Positions 9,797 through 18,024 of a DNA stretch of 64,000 nt are shown here, piece after piece. The notes beneath the pieces were generated by a model. That model saw only the letters and a list, made by a program, of their open reading frames with translations. It ran no database searches and was not told where the DNA came from. Source of the stretch: Desulforhabdus sp. TSK (GTDB lineage: Bacteria; Desulfobacterota; Syntrophobacteria; Syntrophobacterales; Syntrophobacteraceae); the NCBI RefSeq assembly GCF_022836495.1, contig NZ_BQXM01000001.1, positions 231,968 through 295,967 of the forward strand, read 5' to 3'. The position numbers were made by a program, and so were the translations under genes. Each line of letters starts with the position of its first letter. Position 1 is the stretch's first letter.

Positions 9797-9812
9797 TGGC
9801 TGGCGGTATGCT
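9797..9812 (+). promoter_or_regulatory. possible sigma54 -24/-12 promoter of hdr-flox operon
   Basis: TGGCTGGCGGTATGCT has the invariant GG and GC 12 bases apart and keeps TGGC and TGCT, but three of the other consensus bases differ. It lies 64 bases before the hdrA ATG. A site this degenerate can occur by chance. Confidence 0.3.
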
Positions 9813-9875
9813 GCGGATGTAGTTTTCAATACTGAATCCAGGTCTGATGTTAAAAAAAGTTCGCTTACGGAGTGG

Positions 9876-12800
9876 ATGTTCATGAATGAAAAAAATGCTT
9901 CAAACCCAGTAACTGGTGCGGTGATGGTGGTGGGGGGGGGTATTGCAGGCGTGCAATCGGCTCTCGATTTGGCCGATTCCGGCTATTACGTGTATCTGGT
10001 CGAAAAAAGCCCCTCGATTGGCGGTGTGATGGCGCAGTTGGACAAGACGTTCCCGACGAATGACTGTTCAATGTGTATTCTTTCACCAAAACTGGTGGAG
10101 GGCGGCCGTCACCTGAATGTGCAGTTGATCACCATGGCGGATGTCCAGGCCATCGAAGGGGATGCCGGTAACTTTACGGTGACGGTGCAGGAACGTCCAC
10201 GCTATATCGACATGGATAAGTGTATTGCATGCGGTGTCTGTGCGGAAAAATGTCCCAAGAAGGTGGAAGATGCCTTCAACGAAGGCCTTGGACGCCGCAA
10301 GGCGGCCTACGTCAAGTATCCTCAGGCGGTTCCCCTGAAGTACGTCATCGATGCGGACAACTGCATTTATTTCAAGAGCGGCAAGTGCAAGGCATGCGAG
10401 AAGTTTTGCCCTGCCAGTGCGGTGAACTTCGACCAGAAGCCCAAAACCCACAAGCTCCAGGTGGGGTCCGTCATCCTGGCCCCCGGCTATCAGCCTTTTG
10501 CCCCCCAGGTTTACGATACCTACGGTTATGGGAAATTTCCCAACGTCGTCACCAGTATGCAGTTCGAGCGCATCCTCAGCGCCTCCGGTCCTTTCGAAGG
10601 TCATTTGGAACGCCCGTCGGACCGGAAGGCTCCGAAGAAGATCGCGTGGCTGCAGTGCGTTGGGTCTCGGGACATCCATCACGGGGCTCATGGATATTGT
10701 TCGGGCGTGTGCTGCATGTATGCCATCAAGGAAGCGGTCATCGCCAAGGAGCATTCCAAAGAGGGTTTGGACACGGCCATCTTTTTCATGGATATGCGCA
10801 CTTACGGGAAGGAATTCGAGCGCTATTACGACCGTGCCAGAAACGAGGCGGGCGTGCGCTTCATCCGTTCGCGTATCCACAGTATCGAAGCGGCGGCATC
10901 GGGCTCCGACGATCTGCTGCTGGGATACGTGGATCAAAACGGCAAGCTTCAGTCGGAAGTCTTCGACATGGTGGTGCTTTCCATCGGCCTGGAAGTTTCC
11001 GACGGTGTGCGCCAGTTGGCCGACAGCCTGCAGATCAAGCTGGATGACAGCGGCTTTTCCGAAATGAGCAGCTTTGCCCCCGTCGCCACCTCCAGGCCGG
11101 GGATCTTCGCCTGCGGTGCCTTTTCGGGTCCCAAGGATATTCCTTACTCCGTCATGGAAGCCTCGGCCGCCTCAGCCGCTTCGGCTGCTCTGCTGGCCGG
11201 TGCGCGCAACGCTCTCACGAAGGAAAAGACCTATCCGCCCGAGGAGCCGTATACGCCGGAAGAAACCCGCATCGGTGTTTTCGTCTGCCACTGCGGAATC
11301 AATATCGGCAGTGTTGTGGATGTTCCCGCTGTTCGAGATTATGCGAGATCGCTCCCCGATGTGGCTTATGTTGCCGACAACATGTTCACCTGCAGCCAGG
11401 ATACGCAGAGCTTGATTCGGGATGCCATCAAGGAGCACAAGCTGAACCGCATCGTGGTGGCGGCCTGCACCCCCCGCACCCATGAGCCTCTCTTCCAGGA
11501 GACGATCCGGGAAGCGGGTTTGAACCGGTACCTTTTTGAGCTGGCCAACATCCGGGACCAGGATTCCTGGGTACACCAGGCGGAGCCCGAAAAAGCCACG
11601 GAAAAGGCCAAAGACCTGGTGCGCATGGCCGTGGCCAAAGTGGCCCTGCTGGAGCCCATCGAGCGCATGCAGGTGGCCCTCAACCAGTCGGCCCTCGTCA
11701 TCGGCGGCGGCATCGCCGGCATGAGTGCTGCGTTGAACCTGGCCGATCAGGGATTCAAGACCTACCTGGTGGAGGAAAAGGCCGAACTGGGCGGGCATGG
11801 CCTCAAGGTCAGGCGCACCTGGAAGGGCGAGGATGTGGGGGCCTTCATCGAAGGGCTGAAGGATCGCGTCCTCAAGCACCAGAATATCGAAGTCTTGATG
11901 GAGAGCAAGCTCGTGGATGTCCACGGGTTTGTCGGACAGTTCAACACGACGGTGGCGTCCAACGGCACCACCCGCGACATCGAGCACGGGGTCGCCATCA
12001 TCGCCATCGGGGCACATTCCCTCAAGCCCGAGGCGTATCTCTACGGGCAGAGCGATCGTGTGACACGCTGGCATGAGCTGGAAGAGCTTTTCGAGAAAGA
12101 GCCCAAGCGGCTCGAAGAGGCGGAAAGCGTCGCCTTCATCCAGTGCGTCGGGTCCCGCGAGCCCGAGCGGCCTTATTGCTCCAAGATCTGCTGTACGGCT
12201 TCCGTGCAACATGCCATCGAGCTCAAGACCAGGAAGCCCGACCTGGACGTCTACATCCTCTATCGGGATCTGCGCACCTATGGGCTGCGCGAAGAACTGT
12301 ACAGCAAGGCCCGCCAGATGGGTGTTCTGTTCATCCGTTTCGAGCAGGACGAAAAGCCTGTCGTGACCAAAACGACCGTCGGCGGCAAGGAAAAGCTGCA
12401 GATCACCGTGAAGGATCATGTCCTGGGACTGCCCGTTCAGATCGATGTGGACTATTTGAACCTGGCTACGGCTCTGATCCCCAAGGGGCAGAAGGAAATC
12501 GCCCAGTTCTTCAAGGTGCCTCTCAACGAAGACGGTTTCTTCCTGGAAGCGCACATGAAGCTTCGTCCTGTGGACTTCGCGACGGATGGCGTTTTCATCG
12601 CCGGTCTGGCCCACTACCCCAAACCCATGGAGGAGTCTGTCGCTCAGGCCCAGGCTGCGGCGGCTCGCGCGGCCAATGTACTGGCCAAGCCGTATGTGGA
12701 AGTGGAACCGGTCGTGTCCGTGGTGGATCAGGACCTGTGTATTGGATGCGGCTTGTGTGAAGCCTCCTGTCCCTTCGGCGCCATTCGGCTTCACAAGATA

Positions 12801-12953
12801 GAGGGCAAGGGCTACAGGGCTGAAACCATTTCAGCCTCCTGCAAGGGATGCGGCGTATGTGCCGCGTCCTGCCCGCAGAAAGCCATCGATATGATGCACT
12901 TCCGCGATCGTCAAATTGTCGCTGCAATCCGTGCGGGAGGTGCGCAGCAATAA
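9876..12953 (+). CDS. hdrA: heterodisulfide reductase subunit A-like bifurcating flavoprotein, cluster 2
   Basis: A 1025-residue HdrA with duplicated FAD regions: VVGGGIAGVQSALDLA near the N-terminus and VIGGGIAGMSAALNLA near residue 610. Between them are the NDCSMC motif, ferredoxin motif CIACGVCAEKCP, a C-rich KCKACEKFCP segment and the HdrA signature FVCHCGINIGSVVDV. Two 4Fe-4S motifs close the protein (CIGCGLCEASCP, CKGCGVCAASCP). It lacks the GltD insert found in the cluster 1 copy. As first gene of hdrA-floxDCBA-hdrCB it should hold the bifurcating FAD that splits NADH-derived electrons between ferredoxin and a disulfide acceptor (family knowledge). The start is set by CGGAG upstream of the ATG. 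Confidence 0.92.
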   Translation: MFMNEKNASNPVTGAVMVVGGGIAGVQSALDLADSGYYVYLVEKSPSIGGVMAQLDKTFPTNDCSMCILSPKLVEGGRHLNVQLITMADVQAIEGDAGNFTVTVQERPRYIDMDKCIACGVCAEKCPKKVEDAFNEGLGRRKAAYVKYPQAVPLKYVIDADNCIYFKSGKCKACEKFCPASAVNFDQKPKTHKLQVGSVILAPGYQPFAPQVYDTYGYGKFPNVVTSMQFERILSASGPFEGHLERPSDRKAPKKIAWLQCVGSRDIHHGAHGYCSGVCCMYAIKEAVIAKEHSKEGLDTAIFFMDMRTYGKEFERYYDRARNEAGVRFIRSRIHSIEAAASGSDDLLLGYVDQNGKLQSEVFDMVVLSIGLEVSDGVRQLADSLQIKLDDSGFSEMSSFAPVATSRPGIFACGAFSGPKDIPYSVMEASAASAASAALLAGARNALTKEKTYPPEEPYTPEETRIGVFVCHCGINIGSVVDVPAVRDYARSLPDVAYVADNMFTCSQDTQSLIRDAIKEHKLNRIVVAACTPRTHEPLFQETIREAGLNRYLFELANIRDQDSWVHQAEPEKATEKAKDLVRMAVAKVALLEPIERMQVALNQSALVIGGGIAGMSAALNLADQGFKTYLVEEKAELGGHGLKVRRTWKGEDVGAFIEGLKDRVLKHQNIEVLMESKLVDVHGFVGQFNTTVASNGTTRDIEHGVAIIAIGAHSLKPEAYLYGQSDRVTRWHELEELFEKEPKRLEEAESVAFIQCVGSREPERPYCSKICCTASVQHAIELKTRKPDLDVYILYRDLRTYGLREELYSKARQMGVLFIRFEQDEKPVVTKTTVGGKEKLQITVKDHVLGLPVQIDVDYLNLATALIPKGQKEIAQFFKVPLNEDGFFLEAHMKLRPVDFATDGVFIAGLAHYPKPMEESVAQAQAAAARAANVLAKPYVEVEPVVSVVDQDLCIGCGLCEASCPFGAIRLHKIEGKGYRAETISASCKGCGVCAASCPQKAIDMMHFRDRQIVAAIRAGGAQQ

Positions 12954-13019
12954 GGTTCCTGAAAACCGGTAGACCTTCATTTGGCTCATGATGCTTGGAG
13001 CGACAGCTGATTCTCAGAA

Positions 13020-13041
13020 CCCCGGAGCGTAAGCTCCGGGG
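13020..13041. other. intercistronic hairpin between hdrA and floxD
   Basis: A perfect 9-bp stem, CCCCGGAGC with GCTCCGGGG, closes a GTAA tetraloop of GNRA type. No T-run follows, so it is not a simple terminator. It may protect or punctuate the long transcript after hdrA. Confidence 0.6.
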
Positions 13042-13066
13042 ACTCAGCCTCAATGGGAGACGCGAA

Positions 13067-13498
13067 ATGACTGGTACGTTCGAGCCGAAGATATTGGCCT
13101 TTTTGTGCAACTGGTGTTCATATGGAGCTGCAGATCTGGCAGGAGTGAGCCGGATGCAGTATCCTCCCAATATACGGATCATCCGAGTGCCCTGTTCGGG
13201 GCGCATCAATCCCAAATTCATTCTCTCGGCTTTGCGCCATGGAGTCGATGGGGTGTGGGTGTCGGGGTGTCATCCCGGGGACTGCCACTATATCGAAGGG
13301 AATTTTTACGCGCGGAGGAAATTTACGTTGCTCAGGGGGCTGCTGGAGCACATGGGGATAGAACCCGGACGGGTTCATTTTTCATGGGTCTCCTCGGCGG
13401 AGTCGACGAAATTTGCCGATGTGGCCCGTCAGGTGGTCAGTACGGTGAAGGCATTGGGACCGGCCCGACATTTCATCAAAAAGGAAGCCGAGGTTTAG
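13067..13498 (+). CDS. floxD: MvhD/FloxD-like [2Fe-2S] electron-transfer subunit, cluster 2
   Basis: 143 residues, MvhD family. Motifs LCNWCSYG, VPCSGR and SGCHPGDCHY match the cluster 1 copy position for position. The ATG at 13067 is chosen because GGGAGA precedes it and the protein then lines up with the cluster 1 paralogue; an earlier in-frame start would add 24 residues with no counterpart. The next gene starts 3 bases after the stop. Role: electron hand-over between the FloxABC module and HdrA. Confidence 0.9.
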   Translation: MTGTFEPKILAFLCNWCSYGAADLAGVSRMQYPPNIRIIRVPCSGRINPKFILSALRHGVDGVWVSGCHPGDCHYIEGNFYARRKFTLLRGLLEHMGIEPGRVHFSWVSSAESTKFADVARQVVSTVKALGPARHFIKKEAEV

Positions 13499-13501
13499 CG
13501 G

Positions 13502-14452
13502 ATGCAAGCATATACCCAAAAGATAAGGGAGGCAGCCAGGCGGCTGCTCTCCGAAAAAAAAGTGGATGTGGTCATTGGTTTTCGGAAAGGAACCATCCCC
13601 TTTATGAACGAGCCGTTTCTGGCCAGGAATGCCGAACAGGCCGCGCAGCTCTATTGGGATGGCAACTGCGGAATCAACCTCGCCAACTACGTGACCAAGC
13701 GCACGGACCGGGTCGCGGTGGTGGCCAAAGGATGTGACACGCGCAACCTCGTGACGCATATCCTGGAAAACCAGATTCCCCGTGAGAATCTTTATATTCT
13801 CGGTGTTCCCTGCAAGGGAATGCTCGACAAGCGCCGCATTGCGGCCGAGCTCAACGGCAGGGAAGCAAACGACGTGGAAGAGTCCGACGGGAAGGTCCTG
13901 GTGAAGGGTCGGGGTGTGGAATTGACCCTGGACCGTGGGGAGTACCTGCAGGACAACTGCTCCATTTGTATCCACCGCAATCCGGTTCTCTACGATGAGC
14001 TCGTGGGGGAACTGGTGGAGGAGCAGACGAATGTGGATCGTTACGCCGATGTCCGCAGGGTGGAGGCGATGGATCCCGGGGAGCGGTGGCAGTATTTTGA
14101 GGATCTCATTTCGACGTGTGTGCGCTGTTATGCGTGCCGCAATGCCTGTCCGGCCTGTTATTGCCCGACATGCTTTGTGGACGAGTCCCGTCCTCAGTGG
14201 GTGGGTAAAACCATCGATCCCACGGATACGCGCACGTTTCATTTCCTGAGAGCTTATCACCTGGCGGGCCGCTGCACGGATTGCGGAAGCTGTGAGCGTG
14301 CGTGCCCCATGGGAATCAAGGTGCGCCAGTTTACGAAGAAGCTCGAAAAGGATGTGAAGGAGCTGTTTGGATACGAGGCCGGCTTGAGCCTGGATCAGCG
14401 TCCCGCCCTCGATGCCTTCCAGCCCGACGATCCCCAGGCGTTCATCAAGTAA
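13502..14452 (+). CDS. 4Fe-4S dicluster protein FloxC-like, cluster 2
   Basis: 316 residues, closely paralogous to 4706-5653. The N-terminal half contains GCDTRNLVTHI and DNCSICIHRNP. The C-terminal half has CVRCYACRNACPACYCP and CTDCGSCERACP ferredoxin motifs. No membrane span or signal peptide, so a cytoplasmic electron-wire subunit. It lies between floxD and the AsrA-like subunit with short gaps. The assignment of letter B or C within Flox nomenclature is from memory. Confidence 0.83.
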   Translation: MQAYTQKIREAARRLLSEKKVDVVIGFRKGTIPFMNEPFLARNAEQAAQLYWDGNCGINLANYVTKRTDRVAVVAKGCDTRNLVTHILENQIPRENLYILGVPCKGMLDKRRIAAELNGREANDVEESDGKVLVKGRGVELTLDRGEYLQDNCSICIHRNPVLYDELVGELVEEQTNVDRYADVRRVEAMDPGERWQYFEDLISTCVRCYACRNACPACYCPTCFVDESRPQWVGKTIDPTDTRTFHFLRAYHLAGRCTDCGSCERACPMGIKVRQFTKKLEKDVKELFGYEAGLSLDQRPALDAFQPDDPQAFIK

Positions 14453-14473
14453 ATCGAGAAGGGATGAGATTCC

Positions 14474-15523
14474 ATGTCGGAAATATATATTGCCCGGGAA
14501 AAGCTCCCCGGGATTGTAGAGCAGTGGATGGGACGGTACCGGCTTTTCGGCCCGGTGTTTCAAGGTCAGTATCATGAGTTTGAACAAGTGAAGCAGCCCG
14601 GCGCTGTAGACCTCGATTTTGTGAATACGAAACTCTCGCCCAAGGGGCTGTTCCATCCCCAGGCCGAGAAGATGTTTGAATTCACCCTTGACAAGCAAAA
14701 TCCCGAGGCGGGGATCCTGAAGGAAATCCCTCGGGATTATTCCGAGCGTGTGATTTTGGGCATTCGTCCCTGTGACGCCAGGGCTTTCGTGCTCGATGAC
14801 GTCAATTTCAATACCAACGATATCAAGGATCCCTGGTGGGTCAGACGGCGCGAATGCTCCACCCTGGTGGGGCTCGCTTGCAACGATCCATGCAGCACCT
14901 GTTTTTGCACGTCTGTGGGAGGCGGCCCCTTCGATACGGCCGGGCTCGATGTCCTGCTGGTGGATGTCGGTGACGGTTTTGTGGCTCAGGCGGTGACCCC
15001 GAAGGGAGAGGATCTCCTGGCGGGAATCCAGGGCGATCCGATGCCTGGGGAGGCTCCTCAAAAGATCGAGGATCTCAAGAAGGCTGCCGAAGCGAGCCTC
15101 GGGAAAGCCTTCCAAGTGGAGTCGTTCACACAGAAGAATATGCTGGATCTTTTCAGCGATCCGCTGTGGGAAGAAGTGCAATTTTCGTGCATCAACTGTG
15201 GAACGTGCACCTTTGTCTGCCCCACATGCTGGTGTTTTGACATCCAGGACGAAGTCAGCGAGGACAAGGGGGCGCGCATGCGGCTCTGGGATGCCTGCAT
15301 GTTTCCCCTCTTCACATACCACGGTTCGGGGCATAACCCCCGTGGGCAGAAGCTCCAGCGTGTGCGTCAGCGCTTCATGCACAAGCTCAAATACTATCCG
15401 GACAAGTACGGAAATGGAGTGGCCTGTGTCGGCTGCGGCCGTTGTGTAAAAGCGTGTCCGGTCAATATCGATATTCGGCAGGTGGCACGCTTGATGTCGG
15501 ATGGCTGCGTTTGTCCGGCCTGA
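14474..15523 (+). CDS. AsrA/HydB-like 4Fe-4S protein FloxB-like, cluster 2
   Basis: 349 residues, paralogous to 5666-6718. It shows GIRPCDARAF, ACNDPCSTCFC and C-terminal ferredoxin motifs CINCGTCTFVCPTCWC and CVGCGRCVKACP. With the AsrB-like FloxA encoded next it resembles the AsrA-AsrB pair of anaerobic sulfite reductase, in which the Fe-S subunit takes electrons from the FAD/NADH subunit. Confidence 0.85.
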   Translation: MSEIYIAREKLPGIVEQWMGRYRLFGPVFQGQYHEFEQVKQPGAVDLDFVNTKLSPKGLFHPQAEKMFEFTLDKQNPEAGILKEIPRDYSERVILGIRPCDARAFVLDDVNFNTNDIKDPWWVRRRECSTLVGLACNDPCSTCFCTSVGGGPFDTAGLDVLLVDVGDGFVAQAVTPKGEDLLAGIQGDPMPGEAPQKIEDLKKAAEASLGKAFQVESFTQKNMLDLFSDPLWEEVQFSCINCGTCTFVCPTCWCFDIQDEVSEDKGARMRLWDACMFPLFTYHGSGHNPRGQKLQRVRQRFMHKLKYYPDKYGNGVACVGCGRCVKACPVNIDIRQVARLMSDGCVCPA

Positions 15524-15550
15524 GGCACGTACACTTTTATAGATGGAGGA

Positions 15551-16399
15551 ATGAAGGTGCACAACCCTTATTTACCTTATCCCGTCCGGATCGAATCCGT
15601 CGTGACGGAATCGGAAGACCGTAATCAGAAGACCTTCAAGCTGGTCTTTCTCAATCCGGAGGATGAAGCCAGATTCAGGTACATGCCGGGGCAGTTTGCT
15701 GAGCTGTCGGTAGCCGGCCAGGGGGAAATCCCCATCGGGATCGCGTCATCACCCACGGAAAAAGGGTTCATCATGTTTACGGTGAACAAAGTGGGAAAGG
15801 TGAGCAGTCATCTTCACAACATGCAGGAAGGGGATATCATGGGTGTTCGCGGGCCGCTGGGCAACTGGTACCCGTGGGACACGCTGGAGGGGAAGAATGT
15901 GGTGATCATCGGAGGCGGTTTCGCCTTCACGACGCTGCGTTCTTCCATTGTCTACATGCTGGATCCGGAAAATCGGTCCAAGTATGGAAATATCGACGTG
16001 GTGTATGGTGCGCGCATGCCCGGGCTTCTTTTGTACAAAGAGGAATTGGCGGCGTGGGAACAGCGCGATGACATCAACATGCACATCACGGTGGACGGCA
16101 CAACGGACCCCAACTGGAAGTACAACGTGGGGTTCGTGCCGACGGTGACGAAGGAGAAGGCGCCCAGCGCCGACAATGCCTATGCCATCATCTGTGGGCC
16201 GCCCATCATGATCAAGTTCACGCTGCCGGTGCTGACGGAGCTGGGTTTCCCACCCGACCGCATCATCTCGAGCCTGGAAATGCGCATGAAGTGCGGTATC
16301 GGCATTTGTGGACGCTGTAACATCGGAACGGAATACGTCTGTAAGGACGGGCCGGTCTTTACGCTGGAAAAGCTGGCGACCCTGCCCAATGAGTACTAG
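15551..16399 (+). CDS. floxA: FloxA: FAD/NAD(P)H-binding oxidoreductase subunit
   Basis: 282 residues of the ferredoxin-NADP reductase/AsrB/HydG family. The FAD-binding part has YMPGQFAEL and IGIASSP, the nucleotide part has VVIIGGGFAFTTLRS, and the C-terminus carries a [2Fe-2S] motif CGIGICGRCNIG followed by YVCKDGP. It should oxidise NADH for the complex. GGAGG lies only 1 base before the ATG at 15551 but 7 bases before the GTG at 15557, so translation may begin two codons later. Cluster 1 lacks this gene. Confidence 0.9.
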   Translation: MKVHNPYLPYPVRIESVVTESEDRNQKTFKLVFLNPEDEARFRYMPGQFAELSVAGQGEIPIGIASSPTEKGFIMFTVNKVGKVSSHLHNMQEGDIMGVRGPLGNWYPWDTLEGKNVVIIGGGFAFTTLRSSIVYMLDPENRSKYGNIDVVYGARMPGLLLYKEELAAWEQRDDINMHITVDGTTDPNWKYNVGFVPTVTKEKAPSADNAYAIICGPPIMIKFTLPVLTELGFPPDRIISSLEMRMKCGIGICGRCNIGTEYVCKDGPVFTLEKLATLPNEY

Positions 16400-16537
16400 C
16401 TTCGGTGAATCAATAGGGCATGCCGCACGGGATGCGGGGCGCCACCAGTTCCAAAAAAGGCTTTAAAACCAAGGATTCGTGTGTTATAGGTTGATGGCCG
16501 AGTATTAAAATGTGAAACACACAAGGGGAGAGAATTT

Positions 16538-17758
16538 ATGGAGCCGTTGTTGTTGTCTAAGCGTGAAAAGCGTAGGTTGGCGGGCCAGTATGCCGACTTG
16601 TGCTTGACATGCGGAACATGTGCGGGCGGTTGTCCGGTTACGGGAGTAGCTGGGCTGGATGTCCGGAAGGTGGTTCGTTTGGCCCTTTTGGGAATGGACC
16701 AGGAAGTCATCGATTCCAAATGGCCCTGGGTCTGCACGCTGTGTGGGCGCTGCGAGCATGCCTGCCCCATGAACATTGACCTTTTGGCGTTGATTCGGTC
16801 TGCCCGTGGCATGAGAGACCGGGAGAAGGTTCCCGGCGTCCTCCACAAGGGTGTCGCCATGTGTTTGAAGACCGGAAACAATGTGGGAATTCCCAAGGAA
16901 GACTTCCTGTTCCTCTTGGAAGACATGGGGGCGGAGCTGGCCGAGGAGCTCCCCGGCTTTGAAGTTCCGGTAGACAAGAAGGGTGCGAAGTACCTCTTCA
17001 CCATCAACTCCAAAGAGCCTTTTGGAGAGCCCGAAGACATGATGTTCTGGTGGCGCATCCTTTACGCCGCCAAAGAATCCTGGACGACCACCTCCGAAAA
17101 CTGGGAAGGCGTCAACTGGGGCCTGTTCACGGGTGACGATGCCTCCATGAAAGAGGTTGTGGGACGCATCGTTAAGAACTACAAAGAGTTGGGGTGCGAA
17201 TATCTCGTCTTACCCGAATGAGGGCATGCATATTATGCGACCAGGCTTGGTCTGCAAAAATGGTATGCGAATGAAGGCGTGAAGTTCGTAAGCGTTCACG
17301 ATCTGCTGAAAATGTACATCGAAGAAAGCCGGATTAAGTTGGATAAGTCCATTCATGAAGAATTGACGACCTACCATGATCCCTGTAATTACGGACGCAA
17401 AGGCGAGCGCGCGTTCGGCCATGGCTATTACGAAGAACCGCGCTGGGTGACGCAGCAATGCTGTGAGAATTTTGTGGACATGTATCCCAACCGGGCCAAC
17501 AACTTCTGTTGTGGTGCAGGCGGTGGGGCATGGGCCAGTCCGTACGTCGAGGAAAGGATCTTCTACGGCCGTACGAAGGCCAAGCAAATCAAGGATACAG
17601 GGGCCAAGCTCCTCATTGCCCCCTGCCACAACTGCCGCGACCAGATCATGAAGAGCCTTCGCAAAGAATACGACATGATGGATGTGGAAGTGAAGTATCT
17701 TTGGGAGCTCGTGGCGGATTCTCTGGTCATTGAACCGCAGGAAGAAGCGGAAGAATAA
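16538..17758 (+). CDS. hdrCB: HdrC-HdrB fusion selenoprotein (in-frame UGA at 17219-17221)
   Basis: Two adjacent open stretches, 16538-17221 and 17222-17758, share one frame and are separated only by a TGA. Read through, they give a 406-residue protein with selenocysteine at residue 228 in a PE-Sec-GHAYY motif. The N-terminal HdrC part has CLTCGTCAGGCP and CTLCGRCEHACP. The C-terminal CCG domain has HDPCNYG, FCCGAGGG and APCHNCRDQ, which hold a heterodisulfide-reductase-type cluster. The second half has no start codon with a ribosome site at its beginning, and the sequence between the TGA and the first ATG/GTG encodes sensible protein. A SECIS-like hairpin follows the TGA. Relatives in the GlpC/HdrB family are known selenoproteins. 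It is the last gene of the flox-hdr operon and probably reduces the disulfide acceptor. Confidence 0.88.
17236..17256 (+). promoter_or_regulatory. bacterial SECIS element of hdrCB
   Basis: Starting 14 bases after the UGA, TGC-GACCA pairs with TGGTC-GCA. The tetraloop is GGCT and one T is bulged on the 3' side. Eight base pairs, two G at the start of the apical loop and a UGA-to-loop distance of 22 bases all fit the bSECIS model (16-37 bases), and GG loop plus bulged U recall the E. coli fdhF element. Confidence 0.82.
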
Positions 17759-17783
17759 GTTTTACTTCTATCCAACTGAATGG

Positions 17784-17826
17784 AAGCCCCCGAATCGCGC
17801 GACCCGCGCGTGAAAGGGGCTTTTTT
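17784..17826 (+). terminator. rho-independent terminator of the hdr-flox operon
   Basis: AAGCCCC pairs with GGGGCTT, with an inner CGCGCG/CGCGCG stem, followed by six T. It lies 26 bases after the hdrCB stop and ends the operon. Confidence 0.85.
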
Positions 17827-18024
17827 ATTGGCGGCTTCTGTTGTAATAAAGGATCCATGTGCAGTGATCTCCCGGTGCATATCTCCTCATACTGGTTTGC
17901 ATCCGGTATCATCGGACAGGAAATGCCGCCCTATGCGCCGACGCTGAAGGTGCCTCCGCCGCATTACCTCTAAGGCTCTGTTCTGGGGCAAAGGGGATGG
18001 ACCATAAATTCGACAGAGAGAACG

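Larger units (their letters stand above)
9104..9875. other. divergent intergenic region between pfkA and the hdr-flox operon
   Basis: About 770 bases without a convincing gene. It must hold the promoters for pfkA (leftward) and hdrA (rightward). The hdrA-proximal part is AT-rich and carries a CRP/HcpR-type palindrome at 9748-9763 and a -24/-12-like element at 9797-9812. A long minus-strand frame across it has no recognisable domain and I treat it as chance. Confidence 0.6.

Noticed and set aside
9128..9883. Minus-strand 251-codon frame in the pfkA-hdrA intergenic region
   Set aside because: No recognisable domain, odd composition, and it overlaps the operator and start of hdrA.
13020..13041. 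Rho-independent terminator after hdrA
   Set aside because: The stem is strong but no T-run follows and the operon clearly continues.
17279..17758. Separate HdrB gene starting at 17279
   Set aside because: It is in the same frame as the upstream HdrC part, coding similarity begins right after the TGA, and no ribosome site precedes the supposed start. Sec read-through explains it better.
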